DNA from: Mesorhizobium sp. M2D.F.Ca.ET.226.01.1.1 | GTDB taxonomy: Bacteria > Pseudomonadota > Alphaproteobacteria > Rhizobiales > Rhizobiaceae | Assembly: GCF_004022705.2 (NCBI RefSeq) | Contig: NZ_RZOY02000013.1 | Span: 161,541 to 225,540, forward strand | Direction of reading: 5' to 3' | Length of the DNA stretch: 64,000 nucleotides | Shown here: piece by piece, positions 16,185 through 24,498 of the stretch | How positions within the stretch are numbered: position 1 is the stretch's first letter | Layout of the letters: each line of letters opens with the position of its first letter | Program-made: the position numbers and the translations under genes | Notes under the pieces: model-generated | The model's input: only the letters and a program-made list of their open reading frames with translations | Told to the model about the DNA's origin: nothing | Database searches by the model: none

Positions 16185-16826
16185 TCACGCGGGCTTTGTC
16201 TCAGCATGCGCGAATGCGCCGCCGTGTTCCAGTCCCTTGACGAAAACACCGACCAGCAGCTCGATCTGATGCCAGATCTCCTCGGCCTGGCGGCTGTCCG
16301 AATTCGCCACATAGCCGCTGGTCACAATGCCATGCACGCTTGACCACAAGGTCCGCGCCGCAAGCGCGCGGCGCTTGTCGTCGAGGCCGAAGTCTCCGGC
16401 CTTGAGCACGCCGGCGACGATGTCGAACAATTCGTCGAGCAGCGCGTCGTAGGCGTCGGGGCCAGGCCGCGTCGCGCGGCGGCGGTTGAAGGCAAGCACC
16501 GCCGGCCAGCTGCCGGGATGCGCCTCGACGAACCGCACATAAGCGGCCGCCATCGCCAGGATGCGATGCTGGACATCGGTCACCCCTTGCCTTTCGAGAT
16601 CGGCCATGGCCGCGATGCCGGCCGCGCCGAGCCGGTCGAGCAGCCGCATGTTGACGGCGCGGTGCACCTCGTCGAGATCGGCAAAGAGATTATAGACCGA
16701 TCCGACCGAGATGCCGGCCTGCTCGGCGATGGTGCGCGCCTTCAGATTTGCGGCGCCGCCCTCATTGAGCAGCGTCTCGGCAATGGCGAGCACCTTCTCG
16801 CTCGTTTCTTCCTTGTCCAGCGCCAT
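16185..16826 (-). CDS. TetR-family regulator of the PspA-YiaA operon
   Basis: Encodes 213 residues from ATG 16826, preceded by AGGAAAC; an upstream ATG at 16874 with GGAAAG is an alternative. The DNA-binding domain (KVLAIAETLLNEGGAANLKA ... GISVGSVYNLFADLDEVHRA) is followed by a TetR_C-type ligand domain with a WPAVLAFNRRR motif. It is divergent from the PspA gene; the gap holds three GTGAACA-type palindromes. Confidence 0.9.
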   Translation of the reverse strand: MALDKEETSEKVLAIAETLLNEGGAANLKARTIAEQAGISVGSVYNLFADLDEVHRAVNMRLLDRLGAAGIAAMADLERQGVTDVQHRILAMAAAYVRFVEAHPGSWPAVLAFNRRRATRPGPDAYDALLDELFDIVAGVLKAGDFGLDDKRRALAARTLWSSVHGIVTSGYVANSDSRQAEEIWHQIELLVGVFVKGLEHGGAFAHAETKPA

Positions 16827-16903
16827 GCTGTTTCCTGTCTTCTGTCCAGCGCCCGGCCCGGAATTCATCTCCATTTCTTTCCGTTTACCATGTCCCACGC
16901 CTC

Positions 16904-16975
16904 GTGAACAGCGTTCAAAATATTTCTTGAACAATGTTCATTTCCTGTTATGTTGACATCGTGAACAATGTTCAC
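16904..16975. promoter_or_regulatory. three GTGAACA-N-TGTTCAC operators
   Basis: Related palindromes lie at 16904-16917 (GTGAACAGCGTTCA), 16927-16941 (TTGAACAATGTTCAT) and 16961-16975 (GTGAACAATGTTCAC, perfect apart from its central base). They sit between the tetR and pspA start codons. Confidence 0.85.
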
Positions 16976-16994
16976 ACCAACAGGGAGAAGACCC

Positions 16995-17672
16995 ATGTTT
17001 AGCCTGATCAAGACATTGCTTGACGGCGCCAGCGCTCGCGCCGAAGACAATCTGAAGGATCGTTTCGCCATCGACCTTCTGGCCCAGCGCATCCGCGACG
17101 CGGAGGCAGGCCTCGCCGCCGCCAAGCAGACGCTCGCCTCGCTGATCGTGCGTCAGCGTGCCGAGCAGGCCAGCCTCGACCAGCTCGACCGCCGCATCGC
17201 CGATCTGGAAACCCGTACGCTGAGCGCGCTGTCGGCCAACAACCAGGCCCTTGCCGAAGGCGGCGCCTCGGCGATCGCCGAGCTCGAGAATGAGCGCGAG
17301 GTCCGCCGCGCCACCGTGAAGAGCCTCGGCGAGAAGACCTTGCGCATGCGTCTGTCCGTCGAACAGGCGCATCGCCGCATCATCGATCTCAACCAGGGCA
17401 TGATCTCGGCCCGGGCGATCGATGCCGAACGCAAAGCGCAGTCGCGCCTCAACCGTTCGATCGGCCGCACGGCGAGCATCAACGAGGCGGAAGAACTGCT
17501 CGCCCGCATCAAGGACAGCCCCGACCCGTTCGAGGAGGCCGGCATCCTCGACGAGATCGACGGCGAGCTGCGCCACGAGGCGATCCGCGAACGCCTCGCC
17601 GAAGCCGGCCACGGGCCGGCCACCAAGGTGCGCGCCGAGGACGTTCTGGCGCGCCTCAAATCCCTGAACTGA
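16995..17672 (+). CDS. PspA/IM30-family coiled-coil membrane-stress protein
   Basis: Encodes 225 residues from ATG 16995, after GGGAG. The protein is nearly all alpha-helix, with long heptad-like stretches (EAGLAAAKQTLASLIVRQRA, then EQASLDQLDRRIADLETRT) and a C-terminal helical tail, as in PspA/IM30 proteins that assemble on stressed inner membranes. It is closer to the short YjfJ-like branch than to E. coli PspA. The next gene, a YiaA-type membrane protein, is 40 bases downstream, so the two form an operon. Control is by the divergent TetR, not by PspF, which is absent here. Confidence 0.87.
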   Translation: MFSLIKTLLDGASARAEDNLKDRFAIDLLAQRIRDAEAGLAAAKQTLASLIVRQRAEQASLDQLDRRIADLETRTLSALSANNQALAEGGASAIAELENEREVRRATVKSLGEKTLRMRLSVEQAHRRIIDLNQGMISARAIDAERKAQSRLNRSIGRTASINEAEELLARIKDSPDPFEEAGILDEIDGELRHEAIRERLAEAGHGPATKVRAEDVLARLKSLN

Positions 17673-17712
17673 ACCCGCAATTTCCGAAACAGATCATCCA
17701 AGGAGCAATACG

Positions 17713-17973
17713 ATGAACGGCAATCAGACCTATATCCTGTTCAACACCGTCTCGGTGGGCGCCGCCTATTTCATGCTCGGCCTGTCGCTGTGGCTGGCCC
17801 CGGTCGACCTCTCCACCAAGGGCTACTGGGCGATGGGCATCCTCCTGCTCACCGGCAGCCTGGTGAACCTGGTCAAGTACCGCACCGACGAACGCATCTC
17901 GGCCGAGACCACCGCCAAGATCCAGAAGGCGCGCAACGAGAAGCTGATCAGCGAATATGTCGGCAAGGATTGA
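17713..17973 (+). CDS. YiaA/YiaB-type inner-membrane protein
   Basis: Encodes 86 residues with two transmembrane helices (about residues 9-27 and 37-55) and a short basic/acidic tail. SVGAAYFMLGLSLWLAP and GYWAMGILLLTGSLVNLVKY fit the yiaA/B two-helix domain. AAGGAG precedes the ATG. It probably gives the PspA-family protein upstream a membrane partner, in line with YiaA genes found beside pspA-like genes elsewhere. Confidence 0.87.
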   Translation: MNGNQTYILFNTVSVGAAYFMLGLSLWLAPVDLSTKGYWAMGILLLTGSLVNLVKYRTDERISAETTAKIQKARNEKLISEYVGKD

Positions 17974-18000
17974 CTTCCCATATCGATCGCCAACCGAACG

Positions 18001-18030
18001 AAATAAGCCCGGATTGCTCCGGGCTTATTT
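18001..18030. terminator. bidirectional terminator between yiaA and padR
   Basis: AAATAAGCCCGGA, a short loop, TCCGGGCTTATTT: both arms carry A/T tails, so it can serve the convergent yiaA and padR genes. Confidence 0.88.
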
Positions 18031-18057
18031 CGCTGTTCTGAAGAATTGCGGAAAGCG

Positions 18058-18714
18058 TTAGCGACGAGCCAGGGCCTCGATCGCCTCGGCGGCATCCTCC
18101 AGGATGCTGATCGCCTCGGCCTGCTTGTCTTCCGGCGCGTCGGCGATGTCGCCGAGTGCCGCGCGCAGCCGGTGGCGCAGCGCGCGGAACTGGTCGCGCT
18201 TTTCCGAACGGCCGCGGCGCCCCTCGTCCTTGTCGTCGCCCCAGCCAAACCATTCGCGCGCCGCGGCCATCTTGCGGCCGAAGCGCTCGAGATGGTCGAG
18301 CACGCTGTCGATCATCTCGCGGTTCTCCTCGAGATGCGCCCTGCCGGCCTCGGTGATCGAAAACACCTTCTTGTTGCCTTCGCTCGAAGACACCGCATAA
18401 CCCGCCTCCTCCAGGAAGGTCAGCGTCGGATAGACCACGCCCGGGCTCGGGCTGTAGATGCCACTGGTGCGCTCTTCCAGCGCCTTGATGATGTCGTAGC
18501 CGTGGCGCGGCGCGTCTGCCAGCAGCGACAGCGTGATCAGCTTGAGATCGCCGTCGGCGAGCATCCGGCCGGCGCGGAACATGTCGCCCGGGCCGCCGCG
18601 TCCGCCGCCCCTGCCCCCAAACGGGCCGAAGCCGCCGCCACCGCCCCGGCCGCCGAACTTGCCGGCCATATGCATGAACATGCGCTCGCCGAAATGATTG
18701 TGTCTGCCGTGCAT
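18058..18714 (-). CDS. PadR-family transcriptional regulator
   Basis: Encodes 218 residues from ATG 18714, which has GGAG six bases upstream; ATG 18726 would add four residues without one. A Gly/Arg/Phe-rich tail (residues 15-45, GGRGGGGGFGPFGGRGGG) precedes the winged helix: LKLITLSLLADAPRHGYDII ... SPGVVYPTLTFLEEAGYAVS. A C-terminal helical part mediates dimers. Target genes are not evident; repeats just upstream suggest autoregulation. The upstream DCC gene is 134 bases away and may be independent. Confidence 0.9.
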   Translation of the reverse strand: MHGRHNHFGERMFMHMAGKFGGRGGGGGFGPFGGRGGGRGGPGDMFRAGRMLADGDLKLITLSLLADAPRHGYDIIKALEERTSGIYSPSPGVVYPTLTFLEEAGYAVSSSEGNKKVFSITEAGRAHLEENREMIDSVLDHLERFGRKMAAAREWFGWGDDKDEGRRGRSEKRDQFRALRHRLRAALGDIADAPEDKQAEAISILEDAAEAIEALARR

Positions 18715-18726
18715 GATTTGCTCCAT

Positions 18727-18802
18727 ATTTATATCTAACGATATATCTTACGTAAGTTCGATCGCGTCGGGAGTCAAGATATATCTTACGATGTATCTTG
18801 GA
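18727..18802. promoter_or_regulatory. PadR promoter region with repeated ATATCTWACGATRTATCTT
   Basis: Two direct copies lie at 18731-18749 and 18781-18799, each with internal dyad symmetry (AAGATA/TATCTT). They flank the presumed padR promoter and fit an autoregulatory operator. Confidence 0.6.
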
Positions 18803-18848
18803 TGATGCCAAGGAGCCCGCGCACGGCCTCGAACGCTAAGCGATCGGG

Positions 18849-19229
18849 CTACCAGCGGCGCTTGCGCCGGTTCCAGGCGTAGAGAAGGTCGGCGAAACGG
18901 TCGTAGGCAAAGCGCGTCAAAGGCAGCGCGATCACGTTGCCGAACAGGCTCGCCAACCACCCCTCGCCCGGCGTGAGCCGCCAGACCGCGATCGCCACAT
19001 CAGCGCCGACCAGCAGCCGCCCTTCGCCATCGGTCGCATGCAGCCGGCGGCGGATATCCTCAAGCGACGCGCCGAAGGCTGAAAGCGCTTCCGGCTCGAA
19101 ATTGATGTCGCGGAATTCCACGCGGCCAGCCTTGACCGCCTCGATCAGCCGCCGCTTCTGGTGATTGATGCCGGCGTCGCACACCGGGCAACGCGTGTTG
19201 TACCAGACGGTCAACAGCGGCTTGGGCAT
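18849..19229 (-). CDS. DCC-family thiol-disulfide protein (DUF393)
   Basis: Encodes 126 residues. The N-terminus VWYNTRCPVCDAG holds the CxxC pair (Cys14, Cys17) of the DCC family, named for a conserved Asp-Cys-Cys motif and with a predicted thioredoxin-like fold. The later WRLTPGEGWLASLFGNVIAL and YDRFADLLYAWNRRKRRW are typical of the family's C-terminal half, with a weak hydrophobic segment. Function is unknown beyond likely redox activity. Confidence 0.88.
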   Translation of the reverse strand: MPKPLLTVWYNTRCPVCDAGINHQKRRLIEAVKAGRVEFRDINFEPEALSAFGASLEDIRRRLHATDGEGRLLVGADVAIAVWRLTPGEGWLASLFGNVIALPLTRFAYDRFADLLYAWNRRKRRW

Positions 19230-19300
19230 GGCGCGACTATCGGCTACCGCGCGCTGCGCCGCGATGCGACGCGTCGGCCCGACTGTTTTTCAGCAGCGCT

Positions 19301-19594
19301 TCATCCAAGCGAGCTGATGATCTCGCGATAGGCGAATTCCGGAAACGCCTTCAACGTCCGCGTCCTGACGCTGCCTCCGGAGGACAGCATGAGAGCGAAG
19401 CGCGCCAGCACCGCGTCGTCGGGCGCCTCGACCACGGCCACCATGTCGCATTCGCCCATGGTGAGATAGAACGCCTTGAACGACCCACCCATATCCCCCA
19501 GTTGCTTCTTGGCGGCATCGAGCCGTTTCGGCGACTCTCGCACATTCCTGGCGCCCTGCTCGGTCCAGTTGAGAAGCAAGATATAAGTCGTCAT
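19301..19594 (-). CDS. GYD domain protein
   Basis: Encodes 97 residues from ATG 19594 with GGGAGG upstream. MTTYILLLNWTEQGARNV and YLTMGECDMVAVVEAPDDAV are the conserved parts of the small GYD family, which has a ferredoxin-like alpha/beta fold and no known function. It stands alone near the rpoD terminator. Confidence 0.87.
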   Translation of the reverse strand: MTTYILLLNWTEQGARNVRESPKRLDAAKKQLGDMGGSFKAFYLTMGECDMVAVVEAPDDAVLARFALMLSSGGSVRTRTLKAFPEFAYREIISSLG

Positions 19595-19701
19595 GGCACA
19601 CCTCCCATCGGAGCGACGTTGCCGGGGCATCCGGCCAACCGTCCGGAAATGCGTTCGACGTTGAGTATCCTACCGCCTGTCGTTCCCGGCAAGCGCGGCT
19701 G

Positions 19702-19731
19702 GAAATGAAAAAGGGCGCCGGAGGCGCCCTT
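19702..19731 (-). terminator. rpoD terminator
   Basis: AAGGGCGCC, loop GGA, GGCGCCCTT at 19711-19731; on the minus strand it is followed by TTTTTCATTT. Confidence 0.9.
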
Positions 19732-19755
19732 CGATCTCGTATGGATGCGTTCCGC

Positions 19756-21783
19756 TCAGCTGTCCAGGAAGCTTCTCAGCTTACGGCTCCTGCTCGGATG
19801 CTTGAGCTTGCGCAGCGCCTTGGCTTCGATCTGGCGGATGCGCTCGCGCGTCACCGAGAACTGCTGGCCGACTTCCTCCAGCGTGTGGTCGGTATTCATG
19901 CCGATGCCGAAGCGCATGCGCAGAACGCGTTCCTCGCGCGGCGTCAGCGAGGCGAGCACCCGCGTCGTCGTCTCGCGCAGATTGGCCTGGATCGCGGCGT
20001 CGATCGGCAGGATCGCCATCTTGTCCTCGATGAAGTCGCCGAGATGCGAATCCTCCTCGTCGCCCACCGGGGTTTCAAGCGAGATCGGCTCCTTGGCGAT
20101 CTTCAGCACCTTGCGCACTTTTTCGAGCGGCATCGCGAGCTTCTCGGCCAGTTCCTCCGGGGTCGGCTCGCGGCCGATCTCGTGCAGCATCTGGCGCGAG
20201 GTGCGCACGATCTTGTTGATCGTCTCGATCATGTGCACCGGAATGCGGATGGTGCGCGCCTGGTCGGCGATCGAGCGGGTGATGGCCTGCCGGATCCACC
20301 AGGTGGCGTAGGTCGAGAACTTGTAGCCGCGGCGGTACTCGAATTTGTCGACTGCCTTCATCAGGCCGATATTGCCTTCCTGGATGAGATCCAGGAACTG
20401 CAGGCCGCGGTTGGTATATTTCTTGGCGATGGAGATGACGAGACGCAGGTTCGCCTCGACCATTTCCTTCTTGGCAATCGCGGCCTCGCGCTCGCCCTTC
20501 TGCACCTGGTTCACGATCTTGCGGAATTCCAGGATCGAGATGGCGGTTTCGGTGGCAAGGTTCTGGATCTCGGCGCGCAGCTCCTTGATCGCATCCTTCT
20601 CGTTCTTGGTGAATTCCTTCCAGCCGCGCGAGGTCAGGTTGGCGATCGAGCGGGTCCAGTTCGGATCGAGCTCCGAGCCCTGATACTCCTTGAGGAATTC
20701 CTCGCGGCGCACGCCATAGCTTTCGGCGAGCCGAAGCAGCTTGCCCTCGTTCTGCACCAGGCGCTTGTTGATGTCGTAGAGCTGCTCGACCAGCGCCTCG
20801 ATGCGCGCGGCATTGAGCGACAGCGACTTCACGGCCTTGATCAGCTGATCCTTCAGCTCCTTCAGCCGGCGGTCCTGGCTGGGCGAGAGCGTGCCGGCGG
20901 CGGCCAGCCGGTTCTCGACCTGCTGGTCCTGCAGCTTGCGAAGCTTCTTATAGGTGTCGGCGATGACGTCGAGCGTCTCCATCACCTGCGGACGCAGCTC
21001 CGCTTCCATCGCGGCCAGCGACAGGCTCGCCTCGTCCTCGTCGTCTTCCTCTTCCTCCAGCCCGCGCGTGTCGCTGCCGACATTGGTGATGTCGTCTTCT
21101 TCCTCGCGCGCCGCCGCGCGGCCGCGCGGCTTCTCATCGGGCTTGGGCGCTTCCTCGACGCGTTCGACGACGGGCGCCTGCTTGGCCTCCGGGCCGGCAT
21201 AGGTCGCCTCGAGGTCGATGATCTCGCGCAGCAGGATCTTCGATTCGTTGAGCTCGTCGCGCCAGATGATGATGGCCTGGAAGGTTAGCGGGCTTTCGCA
21301 TAGGCCCGCGATCATCGTTTCGCGGCCGGCCTCGATGCGCTTGGCGATGGCGATTTCGCCCTCGCGCGACAGAAGCTCGACCGAGCCCATCTCGCGCAGA
21401 TACATGCGCACCGGATCGTCGGTACGATCGGTCGGCTCTTTCTTGGTGGTGGTGGCCGCGACGGCGGTGCCGGTCTGCTCGGCAAGCTCGTTGGCGTCTT
21501 CCTCGCTGTCGGCGGGCGCTTCGGCTTCGCTCTCTTCACCCTGCTCGTCGTCCTCGACGACATTGATGCCCATGTCGTTGAGCATCGCATTAATGTCTTC
21601 GATGCGATCCGGATCCGTCTCTTCCGAGGGCAGCACCGCATTGAGCTCGTCGAGCGTGACATAGCCGCGTTTCTTCGCGGCCTTGATCATCTTCTTGACA
21701 GCATCGTCGGAAAGGTCGAGCAGAGGGCCATCGGTGGCGCCTTCGCGTTCGGTCTCGACCTCTTCCTTTTCCTTTGTCGCCAT
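19756..21783 (-). CDS. rpoD: RNA polymerase primary sigma factor (sigma-70)
   Basis: Encodes 675 residues, full length for an alphaproteobacterial RpoD. Region 1.1 covers about residues 20-90, followed by an acidic insert with EEEEDDEDE at about 240. Region 1.2 has DPVRMYLREMG. Region 2 (about 440-515) has GLQFLDLIQEGNIGLMKAVD and YKFSTYATWWIRQAITRSIA for core binding and -10 recognition. Region 3 has EPTPEELAEKL. Region 4 (610-675) has TLEEVGQQFSVTRERIRQIE for -35 binding. It lies downstream of dnaG on the same strand, as in the classical macromolecular synthesis operon but without rpsU, and ends at a strong terminator. Confidence 0.98.
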   Translation of the reverse strand: MATKEKEEVETEREGATDGPLLDLSDDAVKKMIKAAKKRGYVTLDELNAVLPSEETDPDRIEDINAMLNDMGINVVEDDEQGEESEAEAPADSEEDANELAEQTGTAVAATTTKKEPTDRTDDPVRMYLREMGSVELLSREGEIAIAKRIEAGRETMIAGLCESPLTFQAIIIWRDELNESKILLREIIDLEATYAGPEAKQAPVVERVEEAPKPDEKPRGRAAAREEEDDITNVGSDTRGLEEEEDDEDEASLSLAAMEAELRPQVMETLDVIADTYKKLRKLQDQQVENRLAAAGTLSPSQDRRLKELKDQLIKAVKSLSLNAARIEALVEQLYDINKRLVQNEGKLLRLAESYGVRREEFLKEYQGSELDPNWTRSIANLTSRGWKEFTKNEKDAIKELRAEIQNLATETAISILEFRKIVNQVQKGEREAAIAKKEMVEANLRLVISIAKKYTNRGLQFLDLIQEGNIGLMKAVDKFEYRRGYKFSTYATWWIRQAITRSIADQARTIRIPVHMIETINKIVRTSRQMLHEIGREPTPEELAEKLAMPLEKVRKVLKIAKEPISLETPVGDEEDSHLGDFIEDKMAILPIDAAIQANLRETTTRVLASLTPREERVLRMRFGIGMNTDHTLEEVGQQFSVTRERIRQIEAKALRKLKHPSRSRKLRSFLDS

Positions 21784-22209
21784 TCTTTGTCGTCTCCAAG
21801 CGGCCGAATATCGAGGCCGCGTAAACTGTCGAATTGGTTATGCCGGATGCGCTCGCACCGGAACGCTTTTTATCGGTCCGGCAACCGCGTCATCGCTTTT
21901 GTTTTGTGCCTGTCGCTGGTCCCAAACCGGTTTTCACTTTTGGGCGACATGCATTAAGTCCAGATTAACCCTGATATCTGGAGCAGGCACTTTGCCTGTC
22001 CAGACGTCACCGATACCTCACATCGCTCAAATTTCCCGCCGACGCCGGGGCACGGTTAACGTTTCGAATCGTCCTGATTCCGCCAATCTGCCAGAAGGTC
22101 AAGCGCCTCTGGCATGATTCGCATGAAAAAAGCGAATCAATTACCCGACTTAGAGGCGTCGATTCGACGCGCTGCACATTTCCACTTCATTTCCAGGAGC
22201 AGTTCCGGC
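21784..22209. other. dnaG-rpoD intergenic region (426 bp)
   Basis: I see no gene here. It should hold the rpoD promoter(s) on the minus strand. A weak sigma-70-like site is CTTGAC at 22098-22103 (minus strand) with a poor -10. A hairpin with arms GATTCGC/GCGAATC at 22116-22138 keeps its A-run in the loop, so it is not a clear terminator. Confidence 0.5.
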
Positions 22210-24156
22210 CTAAACGCGTCCAACCCTGCCCGACGAAACGCCGAACCCTTCGATCAGCGCTTCCGTTGCCTGCACATCGTTGAATTGCGCTTGAATCTCG
22301 ACGAGATGCCGGAAGTTTTCGTCCGAGGGATCCGCATCGAGCGCCGCCTGCGCCTGTTTCAGCTCTCTATGTAATGTGCGGGCGCTGCGCTGCAAGTGCA
22401 GCGCCTGGTTGAAGGCGTCGCGGGCGTCGTCGAGCGCCGCAGTTTCGAGCGCCGGCCACTGCCGCGCCCGCTTGATCAGCGCCACCGCCCTCTCCCAGAT
22501 GCCGCCGCAGCCCGCCCGTTCGATGGTGGCGATAACCGCGCCGCGGTCGTCGGCCGCGTCATGCGCCATCGCATCGAGGATTGCGGCGTGGAGTGTGCGC
22601 AAATCCGAATTGGCAAGGTCAAGGAATTCGACATGGGCGAAGTTCTCGTCGATCAGGGCCGGATGGTTGACCAGCGCCACGATGATCGTCGCCTCGCGCA
22701 CCGACATGCCCTCGCCGCCGCGCTTGACCAGCGCCGACTGGCCGAGGCTTTCGGTGATGGCGATGCGGCCGGTCGCGCCCTTAGCGAACTGTCCGCCGAG
22801 TGCCGGGGGCTTGCCCTGGCCGCGCTCTCCCGGCCGGCCGCCATCCTGACGGCCCTGCCGCTGGCCGCGCTGCGAACCGAAGAAGCTCTGTTCGCGCTCG
22901 CGCATTTCTTGCTGGTAGTGATAGCGCGTGCTTTCGTCACGGATGCGGCTGGTCAGCTCGCGCAGCGTCTTCCCAAGTTCCGCCCGCCGCTCCGGCGTGT
23001 CGAAGACACCGCCCGCCGTCTCGCGCATCCACAACAGATCGACCAGCGGTCGCGCGTCGGCAAGCACAGCACGGAATGCGTCCGGCCCCTCGGCCTTGAC
23101 CAGATCGTCTGGATCCTTGCCTTCCGGCAACAGCGCGAAGCTTGCCGAGCGCCCGGCCTGTACAGACGGCAGCGCAAGATCGGCGGCCCGCCATGCCGCC
23201 TTCAGCCCGGCCTTGTCGCCGTCGAAGCAAAGCACCGGCTCGGGCGACATGCGCCACAACAATTCAAGCTGGTTTTCGGTGAGCGCCGTCCCGAGCGGCG
23301 CCACGGCGTTCTCGAAGCCGGCCTGCGCCAGCGCGATCACGTCCATATAGCCTTCCACCGCGATAACGGTGCCGCCTTTCGCGAGTGCCTTGCGGGCGCG
23401 GGCGAAATTGTAGAGCACGTTACCCTTGTGGAAGAGCTCGGTATCGGGCGAGTTCATGTATTTGGCTAAAGCATCGGGCGCCAGCGCGCGTCCGCCGAAG
23501 GCGATGATCTTGCCGCGCGAATCCGGGATCGGGAACATGATGCGGTCGCGGAACCAGTCATAGGAGACCGGGATGTCGTCGCCATGCCGCACCAGCCCGC
23601 AGGCTTCGATATCGGCCTTCGGCACGCCCTTTGCCGCGAGATGCTCCTTCAGGGCATTGCGGCTGTCGGGCGCGTAGCCCAGCCGAAACGATTGCTGCGT
23701 CGCCGACGTCAATCCGCGCTCCCTGAGATAGGCGCGGGCTTTTGCCCCTTCCGGGCTCTGCAGGCGCTCCTGGAAGAAGGCGGTCGCCATCTCCATCACG
23801 TCGGTCAGGCTGGCGCGCTCCTTCTCGCGGCGCTCTTCCTGGACGTCGCGGACCGGCGTCGGCACGCCTGCCATCTCGGCGATCTTCTCCACCGCTTCGG
23901 GAAAGCTCATGCCGTCGAGCTCGGTGAGGAACTTGAAATGGTCGCCCGATGCCGAGCAGCCAAAGCAGTGATAGCGGCCCTTCTTGTCCTCGCAGTGGAA
24001 GGACGGGCTTTTCTCGCCGTGGAACGGGCAGCAGGCCCAATAGTCGCCGCGCGAGGCATTGGTCTTCCTCCTGTCCCAAGCGACGCGCGTGCCGATCACC
24101 GATGAAATCGGGACGCGGTCGCGTATCTCGTCGAGGAAGGCGGGCGGAAAGCGCAT
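22210..24156 (-). CDS. dnaG: DNA primase
   Basis: Encodes 648 residues. The CHC2 zinc-binding domain is intact: CPFH at residues 43-46 and CFGC at 64-67 (CPFHGEKSPSFHCED ... GRYHCFGCSASGDHF). The catalytic core follows, with the TOPRIM motifs AVEGYMDVIALAQ and VLCFDGDKAG at about 265-320. The C-terminal helicase-binding domain is divergent, with a Gln/Gly/Arg-rich linker at about 425-445. It makes RNA primers for replication. rpoD lies 426 bases downstream on the same strand. Confidence 0.98.
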   Translation of the reverse strand: MRFPPAFLDEIRDRVPISSVIGTRVAWDRRKTNASRGDYWACCPFHGEKSPSFHCEDKKGRYHCFGCSASGDHFKFLTELDGMSFPEAVEKIAEMAGVPTPVRDVQEERREKERASLTDVMEMATAFFQERLQSPEGAKARAYLRERGLTSATQQSFRLGYAPDSRNALKEHLAAKGVPKADIEACGLVRHGDDIPVSYDWFRDRIMFPIPDSRGKIIAFGGRALAPDALAKYMNSPDTELFHKGNVLYNFARARKALAKGGTVIAVEGYMDVIALAQAGFENAVAPLGTALTENQLELLWRMSPEPVLCFDGDKAGLKAAWRAADLALPSVQAGRSASFALLPEGKDPDDLVKAEGPDAFRAVLADARPLVDLLWMRETAGGVFDTPERRAELGKTLRELTSRIRDESTRYHYQQEMREREQSFFGSQRGQRQGRQDGGRPGERGQGKPPALGGQFAKGATGRIAITESLGQSALVKRGGEGMSVREATIIVALVNHPALIDENFAHVEFLDLANSDLRTLHAAILDAMAHDAADDRGAVIATIERAGCGGIWERAVALIKRARQWPALETAALDDARDAFNQALHLQRSARTLHRELKQAQAALDADPSDENFRHLVEIQAQFNDVQATEALIEGFGVSSGRVGRV

Positions 24157-24498
24157 CGGGAAAGCTCGTTTGCCTCCATATAATCAAGCAGACCGGTCGC
24201 GGCGACTCTATCCGGCTCATCGTACCCGCTTTTCACAGACGAAAAGAAGGCGACCTAGCAGCCGCCTTCTCTTTGGATTCTGGATTGGCGCGATTTACTG
24301 CGCGGCGGTCGCGCCGAAGAGGCGTGTGCAACCAAAGGGCTCTCCGTTCATTTCCGACATGCGCCGTCGAGCAGAGACGATCATCGCATCAGAAAAATCT
24401 ATTACCCGGCTAATGTTAACTGGTGTATTTCCAAGCCTCGAAATGGCTATGAATCGTACCCTTCTCCGCGCCGCCAGAGCCGCCCTTCGAGGTCGGCC
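24157..24498. other. dnaG upstream region (342 bp) with a minus-strand terminator-like hairpin
   Basis: No established gene. Arms GAAGGCG (24246-24252) and CGCCTTC (24263-24269) form a hairpin that on the minus strand is followed by TTTTCG, so some short minus-strand transcript may end here. The only minus-strand frame ending just upstream is a 21-codon ORF (24296-24361, MSEMNGEPFGCTRLFGATAA ...), without a ribosome site. dnaG promoters should lie in 24157-24240. Confidence 0.4.

Noticed and set aside
19705..21288. A 527-codon + strand frame opposite rpoD.
   Set aside because: It is the antisense of conserved rpoD regions, and its start overlaps the rpoD terminator.
22116..22138. dnaG terminator.
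   Set aside because: The T-run on the minus strand is in the loop, not after the stem, so it does not fit a rho-independent terminator.
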